Below, piece by piece: positions 47,340 through 59,391 of a stretch of 64,000 bases of DNA (the first letter of the stretch is position 1; every line of letters begins with the position of its first letter). Made by a program: the position numbers and the translations under genes. Under the pieces are notes generated by a model. It did no database searches. It had not been told where the DNA came from and saw only the letters and a program-made list of their open reading frames with translations. Source of the DNA: Sorex araneus. Lineage: Eukaryota > Chordata > Mammalia > Eulipotyphla > Soricidae. Location of the stretch: assembly GCF_027595985.1 (NCBI RefSeq), contig NC_073303.1, positions 367,329,886 to 367,393,885 on the forward strand. Direction: 5' to 3'.

Positions 47340-48085
47340 CATTTTTTTCTTTTTAATCAATTGAGGCTCTGTGCTTTACAATACTGTTAATTGTGATTTA
47401 TCGTGTACATAATTCAAATGGGCTGGAGCGATAGCGCAGTGGTAGGGCGTTCGCCTTTCACGCGGCAGACCCGTGTTCGATTCCTCCTCCTCTCTCGGAG
47501 AGCTGGGCAAGCTACTGAGAGCATATTGCCCACACGGCAGAACCTGGCAAGCTACCCATGGCATATTGGATGTGCCAAAAACAGTAACAAATAAGTCTCA
47601 CAATCGAGAGACGTTACTGGTGCCCGCTTGAACAAATCAATGAGCAACGAGATGACAGTGACAGTGATACAGTGATAGTTCTAATACCAACACAGTGTTC
47701 TCACCTCCCTCCCCCAAGCATCTCAACACCCCTCCCTCTCGAGACCACTTCCTAACCAGCTCAGTTGTATGGATCACTTCTACCATAGTGTTGTCTTTGG
47801 CTCTTTCTTGCTCCCTTGCTGTGTCTCTTTAAGTTCCACATATGAGAGAGATCATCCTGGATCTGTCCCTTTCATTCTGATCTCACTCAGTATGATATCC
47901 TCTAGTTCCATCCATATTGCTGCAGTTTGCATGATTGTACTCTTTCATGGAGCTGAATAGTATTCCATTCTGTATATCTAGCACAACTTTTTGATCCATT
48001 CATCAGAGTATTTGGGTTGTTTCCTTATCTTGGCTATTGTACTAAGTGTGGCAATGAACATAGGTGTACGCACAATCTTTTGAAG
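47340..48085 (-). mobile_element. Older L1 tail, split by a SINE
   Basis: The + strand shows antisense L1: TTTTTAATCAATTGAGGCTC and TGCTTTACAATACTG (47355-47385), then after the SINE CACCTCCCTCCCCC, AGTTCCACATATGAGAG, GAATAGTATTCCATTC and GGGTTGTTTCCTTATCTTGG. The two parts join when the SINE is removed. Confidence 0.88.
47420..47675 (+). mobile_element. SINE, B type, inserted in the L1
   Basis: Full length from GGGCTGGAGCGATAGCGCAG to the tail GACAGTGACAGTGATACAGTG. Flanks TAATTCAAAT (47410-47419) and TAGTTCTAAT (47676-47685) are a diverged duplication. Confidence 0.95.
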
Positions 48086-49382
48086 GTGACCTGCATTCTT
48101 TAAACAATGGTGACAGCTCTCCTGATGTCAAGTACCCTCAATAGACCATAGTTCCAAATATCAAGAGGTCGTATACAGAAAATGGTGTCCTTGACATCTT
48201 GGGAGAAATGTCTCTGAACTTTTGAGAAGACAATGTCACAATGTCAAGGAGTTCCTTATCTGTCACAAACTTCATGTGTTCTTACTTCTAGTAACACAAA
48301 CTTTAGTTAAGTCCGTTTTGAGTCAATATAAAATAATATTAAGATTAAGAGTTGCATCCTGAGTTTTCTATTTGTACAACCTGAAATTGTCAGGTATCTA
48401 ACACAACTTGAAACTTAGAACTGCCATTTTATTAAAATTGTGCTTCATTTACATGTATAATGTCATTACTGGTCTCACGTTTGAAATAGCTACTGAAGAG
48501 CTCCTGCAATGATCAGAAAGAGCCAACATTTCTGGATTTATTCAATTTTTTTGTCTGTGAGAAAATAATTTATATTTTAATATAAAATGTTAAATGTGTG
48601 ATCTCAAGCAAAAGTTTGTACTGTGTGCTTATGTAACGCAGATATCAATTTTTTTATTATGAGGCCTTTTCTATTACTATTATTGATTAAATGGAGATGG
48701 TTTGTATAAGTGAACACAAGCTGGGGGCTGTTGAGTCACTTTCATTTAGGAGTGCAATCATTTTCAAGGGTTTTCAGTGTTCCCTTTGGGTCTCTCCCTG
48801 TCAAGCTCTATGTTCCCGGCAGTCACATAGTTGTCATGCTGTGTTAGAGGGTACAAATAAGCAGGCTTAAATGAGAGACCACAGTGATCAGAAACGTTGT
48901 GTCCCCCATTTTCATCTGAGCAGCCCTGACTCTGCGATGCTGACTTGGCAGAACAAGTCAACTGTTTGACGAAGACTTTCTCCCCATTGTTGGATAATCA
49001 TCTACTAGGCATATCTGTGGTTATTTACATCTAGTCTCCTAATCTCTCCCCACAATTTGAATTCTTTTCTCATTTCAGTTTCTCATTCATGTTATTTGTC
49101 TTATGCTCTTATGGGTTGGGAATGAAAGCTGGTGGTAGTATGTAGGGAAGCTGTTGGGTGGTTTGTCAAGTCTGAAAGAACATGTGCTCCCACTTGCTGA
49201 AAATGTTCTTTGTTTTCATTTAGAAAGAGGAATGGTTAACCATGTTTCATTTCCAGCATTTACTCCAAGTTGCAAAGAAACAGGAAATATTTTACTTTGT
49301 CTTCTATGCTCAGTCACATTTCCATGTTTTTGAACTTCATTTAAAAGACATAATTTAATATCTTAGACTGTGGCAGGTCCAA
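48086..49382. other. Intergenic sequence, nothing recognised
   Basis: No gene or repeat was recognised. The 65-codon minus frame at 48764-48961 is unsupported. Confidence 0.5.
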
Positions 49383-49530
49383 GGAGATGACTGGAGGAGG
49401 GAGTGGGTGTCTTCCATGTGTGATACTCCAAGTCTGATCCCAGTACCATATGGCCAACCTGAGCACCAATAGTGATCCCCAGTACAGCTGCCTGAGCACT
49501 ACTGCATGCCTGAGACAAAATCATCCTCTC
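49383..49530 (+). mobile_element. SINE, A type, old copy
   Basis: It shows AGATGACTGGAGGAGGGAG, a decayed B-box (AAGTCTGATCCCAGTACC), ATATGGCCAACCTGAGCACC in A-type order. The continuation to 49620 is too diverged to assign. Confidence 0.65.
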
Positions 49531-49620
49531 CCGTCCTCCCCAGTGATGGGGAGTTGCCAGGCATCACCTCTGGGCCCCAGAGTACTGCTGTGGAGTTTTC
49601 TCCCCCCCAAAGAAATGCTT

Positions 49621-51603
49621 CAGAATTTGTGGATTTGTAGCAACTGTGAAATAATGGTTCTATCAGTATAACATAATGTTCTGTTGATCACAGTGATTAA
49701 GAGGCTTAAGCCTTTTGACAAGAAACACCAACATTTAAATCCTTGAACAGCTACCAGATATGAACTACAACTTAAATGAGTAAATTGATTTACTTACTCA
49801 TGATCTAATAGCTCTTCAGATTTAACGAAGGAAAACATGGGATAATGTTACAAATGATGGATTGTGGAATCATTCATAAAGTATATTTCCAGATACATTA
49901 GGCTTTTAAAAAATTACCAAGTAGGCATGAAGGAGCAATATTTATTTAATGGTCAGACTATTCTTTTATCTTATTCTGATCAGAACACTAGGCTGTCCTC
50001 TGGTAAGAAAAATTACATAGAGGAAGTTTTCTCTAGGGCATATTTTCTAGATACTACTTTTAAGACAATAAAAAATTATAGCCTAATAACACCTATCCTA
50101 AATATCCTATAAATTTTAATTACTCAAAGGAATATTCCTAGTATATCATAAGGATGGCAAAAAGATTTAGTGAGAAAAGTATAGCCTAAAGATTTACTGT
50201 AAATTGGAAGTAAATGTACTTTTTAATCACTATGCAGCTAGCTAGGAATATTACTCATTTGACTGAAGGAAACACTGGTTTAAAAGAGAAATAAAAGTAC
50301 CTTGCTGAAAATTTTAACTATTTCTTTTGTCTTTTGATTTGATTTTGTGGAAAGAACCTAAATTAAGAAATATTTTTCCTCCAATGAGCACAATGAATAC
50401 AAAGAAATTAACTAACTAGAATGTTTGTCCATAAAAAAACACTGGAATTATTAGCCACTAAATAAAATGTCATATTTGAAACTTTTGCTTTATTTTTGTT
50501 TCTTGCATTTTGGAAAGCATTTAATTGCAACTGAACTCTCATCATGGGTATAATTTGCTTCCTATTTTTTTCCCAATAAACTTATATAGTTGGATTTCAT
50601 TAGTTTATTTTATTAGGCCATCTTGAGGATCTTCCCTATGAGTTTATTGGTATTCTTCTTTTGAGCAGTGCATTCTTGCTCGACAATGACAAAATGGCTT
50701 TGGGTGTCATTGTGTTTATGGGTTTCTCACTAAAATTACTATGACCTTAGACAACATACAATTCTTCTGAGCCATACATCTCCCATCCCTACAATGAAAA
50801 GACTACTACCATTTAGCTTCTGAGGCCATTATGAGGCACAAATACAATTTGGACTATAATTTTATAATCACAATATACATTGTAAGTCATTGATTGTCTT
50901 TGTTCTAGTTATAGCTTAACTACCTTTAAAAGCTATAGCTTAAAGTTGTTAAAGCTGGTAGACATTTTTGAACTAGGTGTTATATTCATGTAACAATTGG
51001 GTGGCTTTTTGTCTCTACAACGGTTCTTTCCATAGTTAAACCAGCATGCCTTTATATTTTTCTACTATGGTGAAGTGAATAAGATAATCTCAGTTATATG
51101 CTGAATTTCATCAATATAGGAAGTAAACCTCAAAGCTTACCCCTCAAAGCCTTAGTTTTCAAATATGTTACAATTTTACTGATTATTTCATATTGCTATT
51201 TCTATCATTCTACATATTATGTGGTGAATAAATGAAGCTGTAGGCATTACTAGAGGTAAATTTTTAATTTTTCAATTAATTCATCAAAAATATTAAACAA
51301 CTATATCTTCTAATGACCGATAGTTTGTGTAAGTACGTTAATTGCATTATTTTCTGGAACTTAGGACATTTCTGGAGATAGAATGATCACATGGTCCCTC
51401 TTGCTAAGGAGTGTAGAGAGAAAGAAAGAGGGAGCAATCAAAGATCTGGCATTCAGGGCTATGAATTAAGTGAAGATTACAATGGAAAAATATCTCTAAT
51501 GCCATATCATGATGACTAAGAAAGTAAAAAACTAATTCAGAGCAAAGGAAGTAGAACATTCAAGTTCTGAATAGTATCTGAAATTTCACCAGTTACTAGA
51601 GAT
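49621..51603. other. Intergenic AT-rich sequence
   Basis: Nothing was recognised over about 2 kb, the longest repeat-poor stretch outside the MC4R flank. Frames are short. Confidence 0.5.
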
Positions 51604-51725
51604 TTTTTTAAAAAACAGTTTTTATTGAACTAACATTGCATGACATGTTTCAGTTATGCCTTGTTACAACATTTGTAACTCCTACCTTAAGTTTATGCTA
51701 AAAATCCTGTTCTACTCTTCACCAT
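51604..51725 (-). mobile_element. Probable L1 3'-end fragment
   Basis: A T/A-rich start, TTTTTATTGAACTAACATTG, and GACATGTTTCAGTTATGCC resemble the antisense 3' UTR of older L1s. Confidence 0.45.
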
Positions 51726-51818
51726 ACATCTGACCCCTTTGACATAGGAGTTTTTAATTCAACATTGGCTTAGGAATGTTTGGGATGGTAAGTTCTGTAT
51801 TGCAGAAAGAATAGGTAA

Positions 51819-52230
51819 GTGGCTAGACAGATAGTCACTGCCACTGTCATCCCGTTGCTCATCTATTTGTCCGAGCGGGCACCAGTAACGTCTATCGTTG
51901 TGAGACTTGTTGTTACTGTTTTTGGCATATCCAGTATGCCACGGGTAGCCTGCCAGGCTCTGCCGTGCGGGCGCGATACTCTCGGTAGCTATCCGGGCTC
52001 TCCAAGAGGGGCAGAGGAATCGAACACGGGTCGGCCGAGTGAAAGGCAAACGCCCTTCCGCTGTGCTATCGTTCCAGCACAGAGGTTAAGTTACTTGCTC
52101 CATGCAGCCAACCTCAGTTCAAAACTCGGCACTTTTTATAGTCCCCGAGCACCACTACAGGATTGACTTCTGAGCACGGAGCCAGGAGTAAGCTCTGGGT
52201 GCTGCGTTTGTAGCCCCAAACCCTTAAAAA
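51819..52230 (+). mobile_element. SINE, A type, split by a B-type SINE
   Basis: The head GTGGCTAGACAGATAG (51819-51834) is separated from the body (52079-52230: CAACCTCAGTTCAAAACTCG, TATAGTCCCCGAGCACC, AGCACGGAGCCAGGAGTAAG) by a minus-strand B-type element. Confidence 0.8.
51835..52078 (-). mobile_element. SINE, B type, nested in an A type
   Basis: Full length on the + strand from TCACTGCCACTGTCATCCCG to GCTATCGTTCCAGC, rich in CpG. ACAGATAG on the left and ACAGAGGT on the right may be the duplication. Confidence 0.94.
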
Positions 52231-52311
52231 AATAAAGTATTTATGTGACAATGCACATTCTGCAAAACTTTGTGCACAGTTTGAATTTTTATTTGCTAGA
52301 AAATTGCTAAA

Positions 52312-52502
52312 AGAGGGGCTGGAGCGATAGCACAGCGGGTAGGGCATTTGCCTTGCACGTGGCTGATCCGGGTTTGATTTCCAGCATCCTATTTGGTCGC
52401 CTGAGCACCGCCAGGGGTAATTCCTGAGTGCAGAGCCATGAGTAACCCTGTACATCGCCGGGTGTGACCCAAAAAGCAAAATAAATAAATAAATAAAAAG
52501 AA
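52312..52502 (+). mobile_element. SINE, A type, near-consensus, with duplication
   Basis: It starts GGGGCTGGAGCGATAGCACA and ends CCCAAAAAGCAAAATAAATA with an (AAAT)n tail. AGAAAATTGCTAAA (52298-52311) and AGAAAATTGTTAAA (52503-52516) flank it. Confidence 0.96.
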
Positions 52503-52944
52503 AGAAAATTGTTAAATTGTTAAAGATATAAGCAAAATGCTTTTATGCAAGTCACTTTAGCTGTGGACTAGACAAGGGGTTAGAATACCGTGAGTTCTGG
52601 AACCCTGCCTGCACAGAAGCGAGCAGAGCATCCTAGCCCCAATCACGTAGGTGACAACTCGGGCAATCAGAGTAGGGATTCAAGTGATACTGCAGAGGAA
52701 TTTGCAAGTGCCAGTGTATGAGAATGAATGACCTGAGTGAAATATAAGGAAAATTTTGAGTGATTCTGAGTGAACTGGAGATATCAGTTGCAAAATTAAA
52801 TTAAACAATAGAGAGTAAGTTTTACCTAGATCTGCGACACTGTTAGGTTGCTTCTGATAATCTGAAGCGCTGCTGGGAAAAATCCCAATATAGAAGATTA
52901 AGGTTCAGAATAGAAGTGTTTGAACATTTAAGAATTAAAAGTAG

Positions 52945-53133
52945 GGGCTGGAGCAATAGCACAGCGGGTAGGGCGTTTACCTTGCACGCGGCCAACCTGG
53001 GTTCGATTCCCAGCATCCCATACGCATATGTCCCCCGAGCACTGCCAGGAGTAATTCCTGAGTGCATGAGCCAGAAGTAACCCCTGTGTATCGCCAGGTG
53101 TGACACAAAAAGCCAAAAAAAAAAAAAGAAAGA
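52945..53133 (+). mobile_element. SINE, A type, with a small internal insertion
   Basis: Near-consensus. The usual CATATGGTCCCC reads CATACGCATATGTCCCC here, and GTGCAGAGCC reads GTGCATGAGCC. AAAAGTAG at 52937-52944 and 53134-53141 is a short duplication. 52517-52936 is unrecognised. Confidence 0.94.
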
Positions 53134-53141
53134 AAAAGTAG

Positions 53142-54616
53142 ATGGGTGGTGATAGCATGAGTTTGCACAGGATTGTCCAGTGTGAGGGCTTAGACCCAGA
53201 TGAAATCTGGTGAAAAATGAACACTTTAATTTTCTATATATGACACATTAGCAGAAGACTCTGCAAAGAGACTGGAAACAGGGACAGTCAAGAATAATGG
53301 ATAACATTGTGAAGTAAAAGGTGCTAGAGGTGACAAGAAAGGACAAATCACATAGAAATTAAGCTAGATGGGGACAGTCAAGTATGGATTATGTTGCCAG
53401 AGATTCATTACTCTACAAAGAATCACACACTGTGGACAGAAACTGACTATAATACATGAGCGAATAAGGCTGCTTATGCACAGACTGACTACTTCCTTTA
53501 GAAGTCTGGTTAAAACCAGAAAGTCACAAAGAACGAGAGGTCTAAGTAAAGATCTCGAGTCACTAGATTGTCTTCCAAAAGATCTGTCCCAATTACGGAT
53601 GACTTGAGAAACATAAGCAAACGAACTTCCTCTTTTGATATATTCTGTTTCCGCACAAGGAGCACTCATGGAGGAGAGTCTGGTTTAGTAGCGAGAATAG
53701 GCAACAGATGCAAAGGCAAGGATGGCAGGCCTCTGGGGCAGGAAAATATCACTGATAATTGGGTCTATGGAATCTTGAAACAGAAACAGGGACAGGTTAT
53801 TTGTGTGTTTTGTCCACTCAACAAACATGTAGAACGAAAGAATTAGGGATCTGATATGTTTGGGTATGGTGATTGAAAGCAATAATTTTACATTATTAGA
53901 AATGCAGTGGATATTTTGTCACTTTTTTCTGAATTTTTTACAATTATGTAACTGTTTTATGTAAAAATTTTCACGGACACTTTTATATAAATGAGCTTGG
54001 AATCACAATAAACAGATCATATTTCTTAATGTTGAACACTGAAAAATAATGAAGGCTGCAAGGTATGTTGGGTGATTATTCTCTGGAAGTCTTGTTTGAA
54101 ATAAGGAAAGAAAAATGTACAGTTCTTTGTCATGTTCAGAGGAAATACATTGTTTCAAGGTTTTTCTGAGACAATAAAAATGCCTGAACAGTTTTTCCAC
54201 TTTAACAGAAGAAATTCTATTCTGTGGAAGATTTGGGCAAAGGCAGGTCAATAGTTTAATTTTAAGAAAGATTGCCTTTGCTAAAAGTCTGTCCTCTCCC
54301 GTGATCAAACATTGCTATCTTGTTCATGCCATAAATCATACACAGTGTATGAATATAACAAGCTATATAAGGTTTTTCAGATATCTAAAATATTTATGCT
54401 GACTGAATAGTTAATGAAAGAAAGACTATAACTGTACAACTCAATGTCCACTGTCAGATACTTGAACATACATCTTGAAGTTTCCGTGATTTTCACTTGT
54501 CTGGATCAAGAGTTCATACGATATGCTTGTCACAACCAATTTTCTAAGACCCTGGTGATTTATTTGGTAATGAACAAGAGGCGATTTGGAGAGAGTAGGG
54601 AGACGATATTCTTACT
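53142..54616. other. Intergenic sequence with one half of a diverged repeat pair
   Basis: No gene was recognised; frames on both strands at 53360-53880 (up to 101 codons) lack any domain. Bases 53951-54020 resemble 54831-54889 (see findings). Confidence 0.45.
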
Positions 54617-54631
54617 AAAAGAATAAGATAG

Positions 54632-54768
54632 GGTTTACTGGTGGTAGAGAATAAGCACTGGTGAAGGGACGGGCTCTCGAAATCTGTATGGGGGAAACAT
54701 GAGCACAAAAATGTATAAATCTGTAACTATACCCTCACGGTGACTCACTAATTAAAAATAAATTAAAA
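54632..54768 (+). mobile_element. Very short L1 insertion (137 bp) with 15-bp duplication
   Basis: It holds only the end of the L1 3' UTR (GGTTTACTGGTGGTAGAGAA ... GGTGACTCACTAATTAAAAA). AAAAGAATAAGATAG is repeated exactly at 54617-54631 and 54769-54783. The target CTTTT/AG on the bottom strand suits L1 endonuclease. Confidence 0.95.
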
Positions 54769-54987
54769 AAAAGAATAAGATAGTTCATCCTCTACCTGAA
54801 ATGTTTTAATAATTATTTTAGCTGTTTTATATAAAACTTTGCAGTGATCTTTTACACAAATGTGCCTGGGATTGTAATAAACACAGCATTAAAAATATTT
54901 TACCTCTGAAAGCTTGCCAGTCTCCTTCCCTTCTCTACATGATAAAACAGTCCCATCACACCATTCCACGGCATGGTGGAAATTTTA

Positions 54988-55178
54988 TTTTTTTAATTTT
55001 TATTTATTTTTTTTGCTTTTTGGGTCACACCCGGCAATGTTCAAGGGTTGCTCCTGACTCTGCACTCAGGACTCCCTCTTGGCGGTGCTCGGGGACCATA
55101 TGGGAAGCTGGGAATTGAAGCCCGGTGGACCGAGTGCAAGGCAAATGCCCTACCTGCTGTGCTATCGCTCCAGTCCCG
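54988..55178 (-). mobile_element. SINE, A type, with 14-bp duplication
   Basis: The + strand runs from a T-rich stretch through TTTTTGGGTCACACCCGGC to CTATCGCTCCAGTCCC. TGGTGGAAATTTTA is repeated exactly at 54974-54987 and 55179-55192. 55193-55718 is unrecognised. Confidence 0.96.
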
Positions 55179-55734
55179 TGGTGGAAATTTTAAACCAAAG
55201 GAGCTCTGCCCCATGATGGCGTCATACCCTATTTTGGCGTCACACTCTAGCTACTTCAAATGCCCAAACCATCCCCATCATCCTTATTTGAGGCTAGAAG
55301 GGATCTGAGCTCTTCCTGGGGAATCCTTTTCACTGTTTTCTCTGTGAGTAATAAACTCTCAGATGAATGGATGCTAATGGGTTATTTATTTGTTTAGTCT
55401 TCTACAAATTTTTGTCAGAAAGAGGGAGTGGAGGTATAGGAGATACCGTACTTCTCCAACACGGGACACTAGGGCCTGGGATGCAACAAAGGTCATATAT
55501 TTCTTTCTTAAGTTAATTGTTTTGTGGTTTTCACTTCACTCTATTTTATCCCTTCCAATATCAGTAAACCCCACAGAATCAGATTATCTTGACATCGAAC
55601 ACCATAGAATGCTTTGGTTACTTTGAATTTACACAAAAGTGAGAACAGTGTAGTATTCATTATTGTGATGCTATTCAGTAATTTTGGTGAGCTTTATTAT
55701 TATTATTTTTAGAATAGCTCACTGTGACTACTTT

Positions 55735-56423
55735 TTTTTATTTTATTTTATTAGTTCACCATGTGGAAAGTTACAAAGCTTTCAGGTTAAAGTCTCAGTT
55801 ATACAATGCTCAAACACCCGTCCCTTCACCAGTGCACATATTCCACCACCAAGAATCATAATATACCTCTCCCCTTCCCCCCACCTCCCCAGCCCCCCCA
55901 CTCCGCATGTGTAACTGGTAAATTTCACTTTACTTTCACTTTACTTTGATTACATTCAATATTTCAATAAAAAAATTTCACTATTATTGATTTGGAGTTT
56001 CTCCCCCCTAAAGTCGATCTGCTGAAAAGAAAGCATTTGGTAATTTGTTTTCCATTGCTGAGAATGAAGAGATATGAGGTCCGGAGGCCGCACTAGCAGC
56101 AGCATAGTTTTGGATTTCTGTATTTTAGTAACTAAGTCTAGTGAAATGTCTGTCAGGAATCACAACATTGTAACCTTGTACCTTTCAGCTACTTTATATT
56201 CCACATATGAGTGCAATCTTTCTATGTCTGTCTCTTTCTTTCTGACTCATTTCACTCAGCATGATACTTTCCATGTTGATCCACTTATATGCAAATTTCA
56301 TGACTTCATGTTTTCTGACAGCTACATAGTATTCCATTGTGTAAATATACCAGAGTTTCTTTAGCCAATCATCTGTTTTCGGGCACTCTGGTTTTTTCCA
56401 TATTGTGGCTATTGTGAACAGAG
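55735..56423 (-). mobile_element. 5'-truncated L1 tail with 16-bp duplication, divergent 3' UTR
   Basis: TCACTGTGACTACTTT is repeated exactly at 55719-55734 and 56424-56439, so the insertion is 689 bp. In minus order it holds the last ORF2 codons, still open for 77 codons (56194-56427), then a 3' UTR. The middle of that 3' UTR (about 55920-56180) differs from the other young copies, which suggests another L1 subfamily. Confidence 0.95.
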
Positions 56424-56449
56424 TCACTGTGACTACTTTATAGTAATTA

Positions 56450-56660
56450 ATGAATATACTAGAATTTATTCAGTTTTAAACTGTCAAAAATAGTACTCTC
56501 ATCAACATTATTTTCCATATGTTTTGTTTTTGGCGCATGTTTCTGTTGGGTATTTACTTATGAGTAGAATTACAGGATCTTTAGCTATTGAAAAGGTAGT
56601 AATAAATATGGACAAATTGTCCTGAAAATAGGTTATTGTATGAATGATAACTTGCATGAG
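56450..56660 (-). mobile_element. Ancient L1M ORF2 fragment
   Basis: Antisense L1M text: TTTCCATATGTTTTGTTTTT, TTTCTGTTGGGTATTTACTT, GAGTAGAATTACAGGATC. 56661-57525 is AT-rich with nothing recognised. Confidence 0.7.
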
Positions 56661-57534
56661 ATGTTTTTATTTATCATTAATACTACTAAAACTGAATCAT
56701 GTTTCTCTTTCATTCAAGTTTACTAATGAGTACTATGTTTATATTCCAGTGTTCTGAATTATTTTAGGGTTCTAAGATTCTGTCTAAGCTTCTTGGTACA
56801 GATTAAAAGTATGAACTGATTTTAAAAGGTTTTTAGGTGCTATGACAATTTATCAAATACATTCCAATTATTTCTGTGTAGTATTATTTTTATAAAGTAA
56901 TTTTGATCTTGTTATATATCTTTAAATGTCATTACTTCCCAGTGAAGAGTTGAGAAAGGACTGGTGATTCAGTAAATCCTCACATCTTGAACATCTTGAA
57001 CCTGGATTTCTTTTATTATGCTGTCCTTTAGCCAGATTACTTGGATTCTAAATATTGTAGACCATTGCATTATAAAAGTCATTTAATTAAAGCAGAGGCA
57101 TTTTCTCTTTCTTGTGCTGTAACAGGTGCTATTTTAGTCTAAACATTTTATTTTCAACTCTTTGAGGATTCTCTTAGCTATGATGACTACCCCATACATA
57201 AAATTTTGACATAGAATATAAAGCTTTTTAAAACTAAATGGAAATTATTACATTGAGTTGTTTGTTCTTATGAGTTTTATGATTGTGTTCTTATTATACA
57301 TACATGTTTGTTGGTAAGAAGCAAACCTCAATTATTAAATGCATTTATCAAATAACACTAACCTATTGCAATACAATTATTTCATGATTATTCAATGATA
57401 TCATGTACTATACATAAATTATTATTCAAATAAGTGTGCAAGGAAATTAATTGAGAAATTAGTTTTTACTTTTAATTTTATTTGTTCACACCTTATCTCA
57501 AAATAAATTCAAGGAAAATTAAGTAAATAAATAT

Positions 57535-57709
57535 CTATTTTTTTTTCTTTTTGGGTCACACCCAGAGATGCTCAGGGGTTACTCCTGGCTTTGCACTCAG
57601 GAACTACTCCTGGCGGTGCTTGGGGGACCATATGGGATGCCGGGTATCGAACCCGGGTCAGCCGTGTGCAAGGCAAACGCCCTACCCGCTGTGCTATCGC
57701 TCCGGCCCC
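57535..57709 (-). mobile_element. SINE, A type, near-consensus, with duplication
   Basis: It runs on the + strand from a T-run and TTTTTGGGTCACACCCAGAG to CTATCGCTCCGGCCCC. AATAAATAT is repeated at 57526-57534 and 57710-57718. It keeps many CpGs. Confidence 0.96.
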
Positions 57710-58059
57710 AATAAATATTTTTTGTGGATGAAGAAAAGCCAAAGTATTTGAAAGATGATCACCTAATTTGGAGAATGTTGCCATCATCCAAATCATTTAA
57801 TTGTGATTTATTCTATAGCGTTTTGTGATTATGTTTATATTCATATGTGTCACTGTTGACTGTATTTGGTTTCTCCAGACACAAAGAATTAATAGAATGT
57901 ATATTTAATTATCAAAATTCATATTCTCCTAAGCAATTCCTCATGAAATATATAAATATTCATACATATCAAAACATTTATTGATAAGATACCACTGAAA
58001 TTGCATTGATTAATGGCATTATTTAAATTTTAATTGTATGGCATTATAGTTTTCTATCT

Positions 58060-58145
58060 ATACACTCCATGTTTACTCTGCATGTACTCTATACACTTTT
58101 ACTCTGTAAACTCTATATTTATGTATCTATATACTCTATGTCATG
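58060..58145. repeat. Imperfect TACTCTATACA-like repeat
   Basis: Variants of TACTCTATAC recur about five times. 57719-58059 is otherwise AT-rich and unrecognised. Confidence 0.5.
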
Positions 58146-58299
58146 AACACCTCTCAAAGTCTAGTCCCCTTATGTCACCATTTACTTGACTTCCTTTGTT
58201 TATTTTATTCCTGTTAAACTTTCTTCAGCTTTAGAAAATTCCCATCTGGCCATGAAATGATAAACAGATTCAAAAATTGTCATATATACATGTCATTAA

Positions 58300-58480
58300 T
58301 TATACTATACACATGTAATGAAATAAATTCAGCTATAAAAATGGTGAAAATTACATATTTTACATGAATAGAACTTGAGAAGATTATACTAAGTGAAATA
58401 AAATGGGATAGGACATTGAAATTTAGCTCCCATGTGGAAAATAAATGAAACAAATAGGCAAACCAAACCAAATAGATAAA
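58300..58480 (+). mobile_element. Ancient L1 ORF2 tail
   Basis: AATTCAGCTATAAAAATGGT, GAATAGAACTTGAGAAGAT and TACTAAGTGAAATAAAATGG follow the old L1 ORF2 3' end. Confidence 0.65.
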
Positions 58481-59146
58481 TGATTTTACACACAAAATCA
58501 AATTTTCAAATACTAATAAGCCAGACAGTTTTAATGTGTGCCCTTAAGGGTATGTTCAGCTAAGCCCTTTCACATTTTTTTCTTTGAAACGTAAATTGGT
58601 CCAGTCTTTTGCAATTTTCAAAATTGTCAGGAGACTTTAAAATGTCTTTAGCTACTGTTTTCCCTTTTTATGCATTGTTTCTGAAGATGTATGTTTCTAA
58701 TCAAATCATAATTGTATATCAGAATATGTGTATTTTGTGTATAGTATAAACTTATTACACTACTAAGCTTGATAAACTCCGTACTGAGGAAGTAACTAAA
58801 TCCACTGTTGTACATTCATTTAATAGGCTATTGTAAAGCTATTGAATCTGATTTCCTAATTAAAATTTACAAGTGATATCAATAAACTGAGAGGAAAACT
58901 AGATAAATTTGTTGTGAGAGCATATACTGAACATAAACCAAAATGTGTTTCCTCCTTTCACTGCAAATGCAGTATACATATATAAAATTCATATAATGTA
59001 TTTGTCGATGAATTTAAATGGGCCTCTTTCTAGAGATTATTTGCTTCTCCTGGTTCCAAAGAACTCCCATGAAAGATTGTACCAGAATAAATACTTCTTC
59101 CACTTCGTATAGCACTATAATTTATTTAATTAATAATTTTTTATTT
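58481..59146. other. Intergenic AT-rich sequence
   Basis: No gene or repeat was recognised. Confidence 0.5.
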
Positions 59147-59391
59147 GTCACTGTCACTGTCATCCCGTTGCTCATCGATTTGTTTGAGTGGGCACCAGTA
59201 ACGTCTCTCATTGTGAGACTCATTGTTAGTGTTTTTGCCATATCCAATACACCACAGGTAGCTTGCTAGGCTCTGCCATGTGGGTGCGATACTCTCGGTA
59301 GCTTGCTGGGTTCTCCAAGAGGGGCGGAAGAATCAAATACGGGTTGGCTGTGTGAAAGGCAGACGCTCTACTGCTGCGCTATCACTCCAGC
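59147..59391 (-). mobile_element. SINE, B type, full length
   Basis: It runs from TCACTGTCACTGTCATCCCG to CTATCACTCCAGCC on the + strand. No clear duplication was found. Confidence 0.94.

Noticed and set aside
47420..47500. tRNA-gene-like A-box/B-box pairs at many places
   Set aside because: They are the heads of SINEs: tails, target duplications and high copy number show this. No free-standing tRNA gene was found.
53364..53846. Overlapping frames of 79-101 codons on both strands
   Set aside because: Considered as a processed pseudogene, but no known protein could be recognised in any frame and no poly(A) or duplication borders it.
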